The notes: generated by a model from the letters alone, not told the origin. 64,000 nt of DNA from Clostridia bacterium (GCA_017395065.1 JAFPWH010000030.1:1-64000), one strand, 5' to 3'; shown: positions 24,877 to 34,649, counted from the stretch's first letter. A program made the numbers and translations.

Positions 24877-25410
24877 ATGGCGAGAATCCTGGTCGCCTCA
24901 AACAATCAGGCTGTTCGCGAGCAGCTGTCGCGCCTGCTGGCTTCCTCCGGCTTTCAGATCTTCCGCCTGTGCGCTTCCGGCAGCGAACTCAGGCGCGCGC
25001 TGAACGATTGCGAGGACGCCGTCGTGATCCTCGCCGGAAATCTTTCGGATCTGAAGGCGGACGAATTGCAGTGGGATTGGGGCGAGCGCGCGCAGATACT
25101 TCTGATAGGAAAGCCGGACGTGCTCGAAGCCTGTGAATCGGAGGAAGTATTCCGCCTCGCGCTGCCCTCGAGCGGTCAGGCGATCGCGGGCGCGGTCGGG
25201 ATGCTCAGCCAGCTGCACCGCATGCGCCTGCCCAAGCGCACGGCGGACGACAAAAGCATCGTGGAGCAGGCAAAACGGCTCATTATGGAAAAACAGAAGC
25301 TGAGCGAGGCGGAAGCGCACCGGCTGCTTCAGCAATACGCGATGAACCACGGCATGAAGATGGCAGATTACGCTTCCCGGATACTGAGAAGCGAAGGCAA
25401 GGACGAATGA
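24877..25410 (+). CDS. ANTAR-domain RNA-binding antiterminator with degenerate receiver
   Basis: This 177-residue cytoplasmic regulator has a receiver-like fold at about 1-115 and a C-terminal ANTAR three-helix domain at about 123-172 (SIVEQAKRLIMEKQKLSEAEAHRLLQQ, then AMNHGMKMADYASRIL). The receiver lacks all phosphorylation residues: SNN (8-10) stands where acidic residues sit after strand 1, LAGN (52-55) replaces the phosphoacceptor Asp, and LPSS (96-99) replaces the conserved Lys-Pro. Known ANTAR proteins bind stem-loops in nascent mRNA and block terminators. It lies between glnA and gltB, 40 nt after glnA and overlapping gltB by four bases, so its likely targets are the terminator leaders of glnA and amt (inference). 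Confidence 0.9.
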   Translation: MARILVASNNQAVREQLSRLLASSGFQIFRLCASGSELRRALNDCEDAVVILAGNLSDLKADELQWDWGERAQILLIGKPDVLEACESEEVFRLALPSSGQAIAGAVGMLSQLHRMRLPKRTADDKSIVEQAKRLIMEKQKLSEAEAHRLLQQYAMNHGMKMADYASRILRSEGKDE

Positions 25411-28400
25411 CGAAAATGACCGATCAGAGATATCCTTTATACAGAGAGGAATTTGAACACGAAAGCTGCGGCGTCGGCGCGATCGCGGATCTCGGCGGCA
25501 AAGCGACCTACCGCACCGTGGACCAGGCGCTCTCCATCGTGGAGCGCCTGGCCCACAGAGCCGGCAGCGACGCGCAGGGCACGACCGGCGACGGCGTAGG
25601 CATCATGACGGACATTCCCCACGATCTGTTTATCGCATGGGCACAGGAAGAGGGCATCAGCCTCGGAAAGAAAGGCGATTACGGCGTGGGGATGTTCTTT
25701 TTGCCCGAGGACGAGGTGAGCGCGGAAAACGTGCGGGCGATCTTCGAACAGCTGGCGTTCTCCGAAAACCTGCGGGTGCTCGGCTGGCGCGACGTGCCCT
25801 GCCACCCTGCGCAGCTGGGCCCCGGCGCGCGCCGCACGATGCCCCGCATAAAGCAGTGCTTTTTGAAACGCCCCTCCGACATCCAAGTGGGGCAGGACTT
25901 CGACAGGCGGCTGTACGTACTGCGCCGGGTGTTCGAAAAGCAGGACACAGACGCCTACATATGCTCTCTGTCGAGTCGCACCGTTGTGTACAAGGGCATG
26001 ATGCTGGTTTCCCAGCTGCGCTCGTTTTACGACGACCTGCAGGACGTGCGCTACACCAGCCGCATGGCGATGGTGCATTCGCGTTTTTCGACGAACACCT
26101 TCCCTTCCTGGAGCAAGGCCCATCCGCAAAGGCTGCTTTTGCACAACGGCGAGATCAACACCATCCGCGGCAATCACGACCGCATGAAGGCGCGGGAGGA
26201 GACCATGTCCTCCCCGGTCATGGGAGACGAAATGAAGCGCGTTCTTCCGGTGATCGCGGAGAGCGGCAGCGACAGCCAGATGCTGGACAACGCGCTGGAA
26301 TTTCTGACGATGAACGGTTTTCCGCTTTCCCTTGCGGGCATGGTGCTTTTGCCGGAGCCCTGGCAGGGCGCCAAAGAAGATACGCCCTGGCGCGACCTGT
26401 ACCGCTACTACGCGACGATGCTGGAGCCCTGGGACGGCCCGGCGGCGATTTTGTATTCGGACGGCGAGAAGCTGTGCGCCTCGCTGGACAGAAACGGCCT
26501 GCGCCCGCTTCGCTGCGCGCTGACGGACGACAACAGGCTCATCCTTTCGTCGGAGGCGGGCGTGCTGTTCGAGGAAAACGCGCACATAATAAGGCGCTGG
26601 AAGCTTCGAAGCGGCGACGTGCTGGAGGCCGATCTCAACAGCGGCCGCCTGTGCGAAAGCGACGAGGTCAAACGCCGCTACGCGCAGGCGCAGCCCTATA
26701 CCGAATGGGTGAAGCAGCTCATAAGGCTTGACGACCTGCCGAAAACAGAAGCTTCTTTCCCCGCTTCAGACGCCGCAACGCAGACGCGGCTTTGCAAGGC
26801 GTTTCACTATACGTACGAAGATCTTTATGACATACTGCTTCCGATGGCCCAAAACGGCACGGAGCCCATCGTTTCCATGGGCGCAGACGAACCGCAGGCG
26901 GTGCTGTCGAAGACGCATCCTTCCCTGTTCGACTATTTCAAGCAGCGGTTCGCGCAGGTCACGAACCCGCCCATCGACGCGCTGCGCGAAAAGGTCAAGA
27001 CGGATCAGAGCATCTATATCGGCGACGACGGAAACCTGCTGGGAAGCGGAAAGGACAACTGCACCGTGCTGGAGCTTCCTTCCCCCGTGCTCACGGAGGA
27101 AGAGCTCGGCCGCGTGCGCGCGCTTCGCCACGCGGCCTTCAAGGTGCGCACCGTATCGCTCCTGTTCGACAGAAAGCTGTCCCTGAAGGAAGCGACGCAG
27201 GCGTTTTTCGGCGCCTGCGACCGCGCCTGTACAGACGGAATCAATATACTGATCCTGTCGGACAAGGGGCTGGACGAAAACCACCTTGCGATCCCTTCGC
27301 TGCTTGCGGTCTCGGCGCTGGAACAGCACCTGATCCGCATAAAGAAGCGCACCGCCGTATCCGTGATCCTCGAAAGCGGGGAGCCCAGAGACGTGCACCA
27401 GCTGGCGCTTCTGATCGCCTACGGCGCGCGGGCGGTGAACCCGTATCTGGCGCACGACTGCGTGCGCGCCCTGTGCGATAGCGGCATGATCGAAAAAAGC
27501 CGCGAGCAGGCGCTGACCGATTACAACCGCGCGCTCACGGCGGGCGTATTGAAGATCGCCTCCAAGATGGGCGTGTCCACGCTGCAGGCGTACCAGAGCG
27601 CCCAGCTGTTCGAAGCGATCGGCCTGGACAGCGGCTTTGTGGACAGGTACTTTACCAACACACCCTCGGTGCTTGGCGGCACGGACATGAGCCGCGTCGA
27701 AGCGGACGTCCGCTTCCATCATGAATCGGCATTTTGCGATCCATTAGACGGAGGGCTGGGCAGCGTGGGCGTGCACCGCCTGCGCACGGGGTCCAAGGCA
27801 GAGGAACACCTCTATTCCCCCGAGACGATACACCTTCTGCAGCAGGCGGTCTGGACGGGCGACGAAGAACTGTTCGGCCGCTACGCCGAGCGCGTGGAAA
27901 ACGAAGGCCCGCGCACGATCCGCTCCATGCTCACTTTCTGCTACGAGGCCTGCAGGGCAGTGCCCCTTGAGGAAGTCGAAAGCGAGGAAAAGATCGTAAA
28001 GCGCTTCCGGACGGGCGCGATGAGCTACGGCTCCATATCCAGGGAAGCGCACGAATGCATGGCAAAGGCCATGAACCGGATCGGCGGGAAATCCAACAGC
28101 GGCGAGGGCGGCGAACTGCGCGAGCGATTCGGGACCGATCTGAACTCCGCGATCAAGCAGGTCGCCTCCGGGCGCTTCGGCGTGACGCGGGATTACCTGC
28201 TTTCCGCAAGCGAGATCCAGATCAAAATGGCGCAGGGCGCAAAGCCCGGCGAGGGCGGCCATCTGCCCGGCGCGAAGGTGACCGAAAGCGTGGCAAGGAC
28301 CCGCTGCTCGACGCCCGGCATCTCGCTGATCTCCCCGCCGCCCCACCACGACATTTACTCGATCGAAGACTTGGCCGAACTGATCTACGATCTTCAGTGC

Positions 28401-29735
28401 GCCAGCGAAAAGGCGAAGATCACGGTAAAGCTCGTGTCCTCCGGGGGCGTGGGCACCATCGCAAGCGGCGTCGCGAAGGCCGGCGCGGGCGGCATACTGA
28501 TCTCCGGCGGGGAAGGCGGAACGGGCGCGGCGCCGCTTAGCAGCGTGCACCACGCGGGCCTGCCCTGGGAGATCGGCCTTGCCGAGGCGCATCAGGTCTT
28601 GTGCCGGAACAGGCTCAGGCAAAAGGTCACGCTGGAGACCGACGGAAAGCTGATGAGCGGACACGACGTGGCGGTCGCGCTGCTTCTGGGCGCGGAGGAA
28701 TTCGGCTTTGCCACCGCGCCGCTCATCGCCATGGGCTGCCGTATGATGCGCGTTTGCAACCTCGGTACCTGCCCCTTCGGCATCGCCACGCAGGACCCGG
28801 CGCTGCGCGCGAAATTCGCGGGCAAGCCGGAGTACGTGGAAAGGTTCATGCTGTTTACGGCACGTCAATTGCGCGCCATCATGGCAAGGCTCGGCGCCCG
28901 CACGGTGGACGAGCTCGTGGGCCGAAGCGACCTTTTGAAAATGAAGAGCGACGCAGAAATCGACTTGAGCGCACTGATCGGCTTTGCGCGCAACACCCAT
29001 TACCGCCCCGAGGCGAAGCACGACTTTTGCCTTTTGGAGCGCACGGACGTGCGGCTACAGACCGACCACGTGCATTTGATGACGACGGACCGCGCCTTCG
29101 GCACGATGCTCAGGGGCAGCCGGAGCATACAGGCCCACGGCTGCGGCGGCCAGTCCTTCGGTGCGTTCCTGCCGGAAGGGCAAAAGATCACGCTCTACGG
29201 CGTGGCCAACGACTATCTGGGCAAGGGGCTCTCCGGCGGAACCGTCGCCGTGTGTCCCCCGGCGGACAGCGTCTGGAAGAAAGAAGACACGCTGATCGGA
29301 AACGTCGCCCTGTACGGCGCGACGGGCGGGTACGCCTTTGTGGCGGGCATGGCGGGCGAAAGATTCGCGGTGCGCAATTCCGGGGCCTGCGCCGTCGTCG
29401 AGGGTGTGGGCGATCACGGCTGCGAGTATATGACGGGCGGCCGGGTCGCGGTGCTCGGGCCCGTGGGCGACAACTTCGCCGCCGGCATGAGCGGCGGCAT
29501 CGCCTGGGTGCTGGACGAAGACGGCGCGCTCGAAAAGCGGCTGAACACGGGCCACGTGCGGGCGTATCCGGTGCCTGAAAAGCAGGCTGAGGAACTGAGG
29601 CGCCTCCTCGAAGCGCACCTTCGCGAGACCGGCTCCCCGAAAGCCGGGGAGATCCTTAAGGACTTTGAAGCGTATCTGTCGAAATTCAAAGCCGTGCTGT
29701 CCGACGAATATCTGTCTTATCTGAAAGGAGCGTGA
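25407..29735 (+). CDS. gltB: Glutamate synthase, large subunit
   Basis: Transfers the amide nitrogen of glutamine to 2-oxoglutarate, giving glutamate. At 1442 residues it is near full length. The amidotransferase domain starts after a short propeptide; the nucleophile is Cys21 in EHESCGVGA. The FMN/synthase domain contains AKPGEGGHLPGAKV, and the 3Fe-4S ligands are Cys1111, Cys1117 and Cys1122 in CRMMRVCNLGTC. The C-terminal GXGXG beta-helix region is clear (GGVAVC-type repeats such as GLSGGTVAV and MTGGRVAVLG). The ATG at 25407 overlaps the ANTAR stop as ATGA, suggesting translational coupling. gltD follows four bases after its stop. Confidence 0.96.
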   Translation: MTKMTDQRYPLYREEFEHESCGVGAIADLGGKATYRTVDQALSIVERLAHRAGSDAQGTTGDGVGIMTDIPHDLFIAWAQEEGISLGKKGDYGVGMFFLPEDEVSAENVRAIFEQLAFSENLRVLGWRDVPCHPAQLGPGARRTMPRIKQCFLKRPSDIQVGQDFDRRLYVLRRVFEKQDTDAYICSLSSRTVVYKGMMLVSQLRSFYDDLQDVRYTSRMAMVHSRFSTNTFPSWSKAHPQRLLLHNGEINTIRGNHDRMKAREETMSSPVMGDEMKRVLPVIAESGSDSQMLDNALEFLTMNGFPLSLAGMVLLPEPWQGAKEDTPWRDLYRYYATMLEPWDGPAAILYSDGEKLCASLDRNGLRPLRCALTDDNRLILSSEAGVLFEENAHIIRRWKLRSGDVLEADLNSGRLCESDEVKRRYAQAQPYTEWVKQLIRLDDLPKTEASFPASDAATQTRLCKAFHYTYEDLYDILLPMAQNGTEPIVSMGADEPQAVLSKTHPSLFDYFKQRFAQVTNPPIDALREKVKTDQSIYIGDDGNLLGSGKDNCTVLELPSPVLTEEELGRVRALRHAAFKVRTVSLLFDRKLSLKEATQAFFGACDRACTDGINILILSDKGLDENHLAIPSLLAVSALEQHLIRIKKRTAVSVILESGEPRDVHQLALLIAYGARAVNPYLAHDCVRALCDSGMIEKSREQALTDYNRALTAGVLKIASKMGVSTLQAYQSAQLFEAIGLDSGFVDRYFTNTPSVLGGTDMSRVEADVRFHHESAFCDPLDGGLGSVGVHRLRTGSKAEEHLYSPETIHLLQQAVWTGDEELFGRYAERVENEGPRTIRSMLTFCYEACRAVPLEEVESEEKIVKRFRTGAMSYGSISREAHECMAKAMNRIGGKSNSGEGGELRERFGTDLNSAIKQVASGRFGVTRDYLLSASEIQIKMAQGAKPGEGGHLPGAKVTESVARTRCSTPGISLISPPPHHDIYSIEDLAELIYDLQCASEKAKITVKLVSSGGVGTIASGVAKAGAGGILISGGEGGTGAAPLSSVHHAGLPWEIGLAEAHQVLCRNRLRQKVTLETDGKLMSGHDVAVALLLGAEEFGFATAPLIAMGCRMMRVCNLGTCPFGIATQDPALRAKFAGKPEYVERFMLFTARQLRAIMARLGARTVDELVGRSDLLKMKSDAEIDLSALIGFARNTHYRPEAKHDFCLLERTDVRLQTDHVHLMTTDRAFGTMLRGSRSIQAHGCGGQSFGAFLPEGQKITLYGVANDYLGKGLSGGTVAVCPPADSVWKKEDTLIGNVALYGATGGYAFVAGMAGERFAVRNSGACAVVEGVGDHGCEYMTGGRVAVLGPVGDNFAAGMSGGIAWVLDEDGALEKRLNTGHVRAYPVPEKQAEELRRLLEAHLRETGSPKAGEILKDFEAYLSKFKAVLSDEYLSYLKGA

Positions 29736-29739
29736 GGGT

Positions 29740-31149
29740 ATGGGCAAAACGACGGGATTTATGGAATACCCCCGCGCCGAAGATCCGTTTCGCGGCGAAA
29801 AAGAGCGCCTGAACGATTTTGAGGAGCTGCACGTGCGCCAGGGGCGCACTCCCCGCAGGGAGCAGGCCTCGCGCTGCATGAACTGCGGCGTGCCGTTCTG
29901 CCAGTCGGATTACGGCTGCCCGCTTCACAACCTGATCCCCGAATGGAACGACCTTTTGTACAAAGGCTTTGAAAAAGAGGCGTTGGAAAGGCTGCTTGAG
30001 ACCGCGCCCTTCCCGGAGTTCACGGGCAGGGTTTGCCCCGCGCTGTGCGAAAAGGCCTGCAACCTCGCAAGCGACGGCGTCACCAACCGGGACAACGAAT
30101 TGTATCTGATCGAGACCGGCTTTGAAAAAGGCTGGATCCGGCCGAGGATACCGGCTTTCAGGAGCGGAAAGCGCGTGGCCGTCGTGGGCAGCGGGCCTTC
30201 GGGGCTCGCGTCGGCGGACCTGCTCAACCGGCTGGGCCACTCGGTCAGCGTCTTTGAAAGGGCGGACCGCCCGGGCGGTCTTCTGACGTACGGCATTCCC
30301 AATATGAAGCTGCCCAAAAGCGCCGTATCTCGGCGCGTTTCCCTGATGGAGGAAGAGGGCGTGCGCTTCGTGACGGACACCGAGGCCGGGCCGGAAGACC
30401 TTGAAGATTTTGACGCCGTGCTCCTGTGCGGCGGCGCCCGAAAGGCCCGCGCGCTGAACGTGAGCCACGCGGACGCCGAAGGCGTGTGCTTCGCGGTGCC
30501 GTACCTGAGCGAAGCCACCCGCGCCCTGCTGAGCGGAAGGGAGCCCGCGGTCTGCGCGCGCGGAAAGCACGTCGTGGTGGTCGGCGGCGGCGACACGGGC
30601 AACGACTGCGTGGGCACGGCCCTGCGGCAGGGCTGCGCGTCTATCACGCAATTGGAGATGATGCCCGCCCCGCCCGAAAGCCGCGCAAAAAACAACCCCT
30701 GGCCTGAATGGCCCCGCACGCTGCGCACAGATTACGGGCAGCTGGAGGCGATATTCGTCCAAGGCAGCGATCCGAGGATCTACGAGACAACGGTAAAGGA
30801 AATCGCCGCAGACGATCAAAACCGCGTAACCTCTGTCGTCACTGTGCGCCTCGAGCGGGACGCGCAGGGGAAGCTTTCGCCGAAGGCGGGCTCCGAAAGG
30901 GAGCTGCCCTGCGATCTTATGCTGATCGCGGCCGGCTTCGTGGGCTGCGACGAAAGCACGCTTCGCCGCTTCGCTCTGACCGCGGACGCGCGCGGAAGGC
31001 TGCTGCCGCAGGACGGCACGCACCGTCTGGGCGAAAAACTGTTTTCCGCGGGCGACATGCGCACGGGCCAGTCCCTCGTGGTGCGGGCGCTTGCGGACGG
31101 ACGTGCGGCGGCGCGCGAGATAGACGCGCGGCTCAAAGCAAACAAATGA
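29740..31149 (+). CDS. gltD: Glutamate synthase, small subunit
   Basis: The 469-residue electron-entry subunit carries electrons from NAD(P)H to GltB. The N-terminal part has two Fe-S cysteine groups: CMNCGVPFCQSDYGC at about 47-61 and CPALCEKAC at about 92-100. A first dinucleotide fold for FAD begins at VAVVGSGPSGLA (about 147-158), and a second for NAD(P)H has VVVVGGGDTGND (about 284-295). The C-terminus ends with the usual GDMRTGQSLVV FAD-binding stretch. AAAGGAG(CG) overlaps the gltB end and serves as ribosome-binding site. It is followed 27 nt later by pyrG. Confidence 0.96.
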   Translation: MGKTTGFMEYPRAEDPFRGEKERLNDFEELHVRQGRTPRREQASRCMNCGVPFCQSDYGCPLHNLIPEWNDLLYKGFEKEALERLLETAPFPEFTGRVCPALCEKACNLASDGVTNRDNELYLIETGFEKGWIRPRIPAFRSGKRVAVVGSGPSGLASADLLNRLGHSVSVFERADRPGGLLTYGIPNMKLPKSAVSRRVSLMEEEGVRFVTDTEAGPEDLEDFDAVLLCGGARKARALNVSHADAEGVCFAVPYLSEATRALLSGREPAVCARGKHVVVVGGGDTGNDCVGTALRQGCASITQLEMMPAPPESRAKNNPWPEWPRTLRTDYGQLEAIFVQGSDPRIYETTVKEIAADDQNRVTSVVTVRLERDAQGKLSPKAGSERELPCDLMLIAAGFVGCDESTLRRFALTADARGRLLPQDGTHRLGEKLFSAGDMRTGQSLVVRALADGRAAAREIDARLKANK

Positions 31150-31176
31150 GCTGAAACATTGAAAGGAGTGACGGCG

Positions 31177-32790
31177 TTGGCGAAATACATCTTCGTGACC
31201 GGCGGCGTGGTGAGCGGTCTGGGCAAAGGGATCACGGCAGCTTCGCTGGGGCGCCTGCTCAAGGCGCGTGGGCTCAGGGTCGCGGCGCAGAAGCTCGACC
31301 CGTACATCAACGTCGATCCCGGCACGATGAGCCCGTACCAGCACGGGGAGGTCTATGTGACCGAGGACGGCGCGGAGACCGATCTCGATCTTGGACACTA
31401 CGAGCGGTTCATCGACGAGGATCTGAACAAGTATTCCAACCTCACCACGGGCAAGGTGTACGCGCGGGTCATCGAAAAGGAGCGCAGGGGCGGGTATCTG
31501 GGCTCCACGGTGCAGACCATTCCGCATATCACCGACGAGATCAAGCATTTCATATACCGCGTCGCCGAAAAAACCGACGCGGACGTGGTGATCACCGAGG
31601 TGGGCGGCACCATCGGCGACATTGAGAGTCAGCCGTTCATCGAAGCCATCCGCCAGGTGGGGCTCGAGGTCGGGCGGGAAAACGCGCTGTACGTGCACGT
31701 GACGCTGGTGCCCTATCTGAAGGCCGGCGGCGAACACAAGTCCAAGCCTACCCAGCATTCCGTAAAGGAATTGCAGGGCATGGGGATCAGCCCCGACATC
31801 ATCGTGCTGCGGGCGGACGAAAAGATCACGGACGAGGGCATATTCTCCAAGATCGCGCACTTTTGCAACGTCAAGACGGACTGCGTCATCGAAAACACGA
31901 CCCTGCCGATCCTCTACGAAGCGCCGCTGATGCTGGAGGAAGCGGGTTTTTCGTCCATCGTCTGCCGGGAGCTGGGCATAGACGCGCCCGAACCGGATCT
32001 GAGCGAATGGCGCGCGATGGTCGAGCGCATACGGCACCAGAACAGAAAGGTCAGAATCGGCCTCGTCGGAAAATACGTGCAGCTGCACGACGCGTACCTG
32101 TCCGTGGCCGAGGCGCTGCGCCACGCGGGTTACGCGCTGGACGCGAAGGTGGAGATCGAGTGGATCGACTCCGAAACACTGAGCGAAGGCAGCGTCGGTG
32201 AAACGCTGTCCCGGGTGCAGGGCGTCATCGTGCCCGGCGGCTTCGGGGCCAGAGGAATCGAGGGCATGATCCTGACCGCGAAATACGCCCGCGAACATCA
32301 CTTGCCGTATTTCGGCATATGCCTCGGCATGCAGATCGCGGTGATCGAGTTCGCAAGGAACGCGGCGGGGCTCACCGGCGCGGATTCGCGCGAATTCGAC
32401 GAGGCGGCGCCCTACAGGGTCATCGACTTCATGCCCGGCCAGAACGACGAGATCGACAAGGGCGGCACGCTGCGCCTTGGCAAATACCCGTGCGTGCTTC
32501 AGCCGGACACCGCGATCTTTCGCTGCTACGGCGCGCGGGAGATCAGCGAGCGCCACCGTCACCGCTACGAATTCGCGAACGAATACCGCGAACCGCTTCA
32601 GAGGGCCGGCCTGTGCCTTTCGGGCCTGTCCCCGGACGGCCGCCTCGTGGAGACCGTGGAGATCCCGGGTGAAAGCTTCTTTGTGGGTGTTCAATACCAT
32701 CCCGAGTTCAAAAGCCGACCCAACAAGCCCCATCCCCTGTTTCTGGGCTTTATCCGCGCCGCGCTGTGCGAGGGACAAAAACACGCTTAA
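31177..32790 (+). CDS. pyrG: CTP synthase
   Basis: Aminates UTP to CTP with glutamine as nitrogen donor and ATP as energy source. The 537-residue protein starts at TTG 31177, eight bases after AAAGGAG, giving the normal N-terminus (M)[17 protein letters not shown]. The synthetase domain contains the [13 protein letters not shown]-loop and SHPKYNVDPGTM-like [11 protein letters not shown]. The glutamine amidotransferase domain has GICLGMQ with the nucleophile Cys382 and the closing HPEF. A start at 31159 would overlap the ribosome-binding site and is rejected. Its place at the end of the glnA-gltBD operon adds another glutamine consumer. Confidence 0.96.
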   Translation: MAKYIFVTGGVVSGLGKGITAASLGRLLKARGLRVAAQKLDPYINVDPGTMSPYQHGEVYVTEDGAETDLDLGHYERFIDEDLNKYSNLTTGKVYARVIEKERRGGYLGSTVQTIPHITDEIKHFIYRVAEKTDADVVITEVGGTIGDIESQPFIEAIRQVGLEVGRENALYVHVTLVPYLKAGGEHKSKPTQHSVKELQGMGISPDIIVLRADEKITDEGIFSKIAHFCNVKTDCVIENTTLPILYEAPLMLEEAGFSSIVCRELGIDAPEPDLSEWRAMVERIRHQNRKVRIGLVGKYVQLHDAYLSVAEALRHAGYALDAKVEIEWIDSETLSEGSVGETLSRVQGVIVPGGFGARGIEGMILTAKYAREHHLPYFGICLGMQIAVIEFARNAAGLTGADSREFDEAAPYRVIDFMPGQNDEIDKGGTLRLGKYPCVLQPDTAIFRCYGAREISERHRHRYEFANEYREPLQRAGLCLSGLSPDGRLVETVEIPGESFFVGVQYHPEFKSRPNKPHPLFLGFIRAALCEGQKHA

Positions 32791-32802
32791 CAATCTGTTT
32801 TC

Positions 32803-32831
32803 TTGACAAAGCAAATTTCACGCTGTAAAAT
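32803..32831 (+). promoter_or_regulatory. SigA promoter of amt
   Basis: TTGACA (32803-32808), a 17-bp spacer and TAAAAT (32826-32831), the same boxes and spacing as the glnA promoter. Confidence 0.88.
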
Positions 32832-32849
32832 AGCCGCAATTCCAACAGG

Positions 32850-32903
32850 GCGCAAGGGCGTGCCGACGAGAGAAATCTCACGGACGCCCTTGCGCATTGT
32901 TTT
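32850..32903 (+). terminator. Leader terminator (attenuator) upstream of amt
   Basis: GCGCAAGGGCGT (32850-32861) pairs fully with ACGCCCTTGCGC (32884-32895). A second stem inside (CCG/CGG, GAGA/TCTC with a GAAA loop) tops it. ATTGTTTTT follows. It lies between the promoter and the amt start and shares the GCAAGGG arm with the glnA leader. Confidence 0.85.
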
Positions 32904-32951
32904 TGGAAAAAACGATCGGCTAAACGATCATTCGAAAGGACAGTGATTCTG

Positions 32952-34649
32952 ATGACATTCTCCGCGGTAAATACCATATGGGTGCTGCTCGGCGCGGCAC
33001 TGGTGTTCTTTATGCAGGCGGGCTTCGCCATGTGCGAAGCGGGCTTTACGCGCGCCAAAAACACGGGCAACATACTGATGAAGAACCTGATGGACTTCTG
33101 CATCGGTACGCCCCTGTACTGGCTGTTCGGCTTCGGCCTCATGTTCGGCGCGGGAACGGCGGCCTTCGGCTGGATCGATCCCTTCATCCTGAAGGATTAC
33201 GCGCACGTTCTGCCTTCCGGCGTTCCGCTTTGGGCCTTTGCCGTTTTCCAGACTGTGTTTTGCGCCACCAGCGCGACGATCGTTTCGGGCGCGATGGCCG
33301 AACGCACGAAGTTTTCCGCCTACTGCGTGTATTCTGCGGCGATATCGCTGTTCATCTATCCCGTCTCCGGCCATTGGATCTGGGGCGGCGGCTGGCTTGC
33401 GGACATGGGCTTTCACGATTTCGCGGGCTCGACCTGCGTGCACATGGTGGGCGGCGTCTGCGCGCTGATCGGCGCGAAAATGCTCGGGCCGCGCATCGGC
33501 AAATACGGAAAGGACGGAAAGCCCCGCGCGATCCTCGGCCACAACCTTTCCATCGCGGCGCTGGGCGTGTTCATACTGTGGTTCTGCTGGTTCGGCTTCA
33601 ACGGCGCGAGCACCGTCGGTATGGACAAAGACGAACTGATCGAAGCCGCATCCCTCGTGTTTTTCAACACGAACCTCGCTGCCGCCCTCGCCACGCTGGT
33701 CGCGATGCTATTTACCTGGCTGCGCTACGGAAAGCCCGACGTGTCCATGACCTTCAACGCGTCGCTGGCCGGCCTCGTGGGCATCACGGCGGGCTGCGAC
33801 GCGGTCGATCCCTTCGGCGCCTCGGTCATCGGCATCTGCTGCGGTCTGGTCGTGATACTGTCGGTGGCGTTTTTCGACAAAGTCGCGAAGATCGACGATC
33901 CCGTAGGCGCGATATCCGTGCACGGCGTGTGCGGCGCGCTGGGCACGATCATGACCGGCCTGTTTGCGACCGGAACCTCCACCATGAAGGGCCTGTTCTA
34001 CGGAGGCGGCCTCAAGTTTCTGGGCGTTCAGCTGCTGGGCGTTTTTTCGGTGATCGCCTGGACGGCCGCCGTCATCACCCTCGTGTTTCTGATCATTAAG
34101 GCGACCATCGGCCTGCGCGCGGAGAGTGCGGACGAGATCGCTGGGCTCGACCGCTCGGAGCACGGCCTGCACACCGCCTACGCCGGCTTTACGATCATGG
34201 CAGACAGCACGGCGGAGGACAGCGCGCCCGAGATCGCGCCCGCGGAGGAATACGAAGCACCCGTCCGCGCGAAGAAAGAGAAGGCGCCGGAAGCGCCCGT
34301 CTACACGAGCGTGCGCATCGTCTGCCGCCCCGCAAGTCTCGAAAACCTGAAGCAAGCCATGAACAAGATCGGCATCTCCGGCATGACCGTGACCAACGTG
34401 ATGGGCTACGGTGCGCAGAAGGGCAAGCCCGAATACTATCGCGGCACGCCCGTGGACGTGACGTTGCTGCCCAAAGTGCAGGTGGACATCGTGGTGAGCA
34501 AGGTGCCCGTGCGGCAGGTGATCGAGGCCGCCAAGAAAGCGCTGTATACCGGCCACATCGGCGACGGCAAGATCTTTGTAAGCGACATAGAAAACGTCGT
34601 CCGCATCCGAACCGGCGAAGAGGGTTACGACGCGCTGCAATCGGAATGA
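32952..34649 (+). CDS. amt: Ammonium transporter fused to a PII signalling domain
   Basis: The first ~410 of 565 residues form the eleven-helix Amt channel (QAGFAMCEAGFTRAKNT, GHWIWGGGWL, and channel histidines in STCVHMVGG and SVHGVCGALG). An acidic/Pro/Lys linker (about 418-449) leads to a complete PII domain (450-565). It has the T-loop end EYYRGT with the conserved Tyr, LLPKVQVDIVV, and the ATP/2-oxoglutarate loop TGHIGDGKIFV, then RIRTGEEG. In most bacteria a separate GlnK blocks AmtB; here the sensor is tethered. The ATG at 32952 is chosen because it lies 11 bases after AAAGGA; a GTG at 32943 would be too close. A terminator follows at 34686. Confidence 0.95.
   Translation: MTFSAVNTIWVLLGAALVFFMQAGFAMCEAGFTRAKNTGNILMKNLMDFCIGTPLYWLFGFGLMFGAGTAAFGWIDPFILKDYAHVLPSGVPLWAFAVFQTVFCATSATIVSGAMAERTKFSAYCVYSAAISLFIYPVSGHWIWGGGWLADMGFHDFAGSTCVHMVGGVCALIGAKMLGPRIGKYGKDGKPRAILGHNLSIAALGVFILWFCWFGFNGASTVGMDKDELIEAASLVFFNTNLAAALATLVAMLFTWLRYGKPDVSMTFNASLAGLVGITAGCDAVDPFGASVIGICCGLVVILSVAFFDKVAKIDDPVGAISVHGVCGALGTIMTGLFATGTSTMKGLFYGGGLKFLGVQLLGVFSVIAWTAAVITLVFLIIKATIGLRAESADEIAGLDRSEHGLHTAYAGFTIMADSTAEDSAPEIAPAEEYEAPVRAKKEKAPEAPVYTSVRIVCRPASLENLKQAMNKIGISGMTVTNVMGYGAQKGKPEYYRGTPVDVTLLPKVQVDIVVSKVPVRQVIEAAKKALYTGHIGDGKIFVSDIENVVRIRTGEEGYDALQSE

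Noticed and set aside
29686-32814. 1042-codon minus-strand frame
   Set aside because: Antisense to gltD and pyrG; composition-driven, no known motifs.
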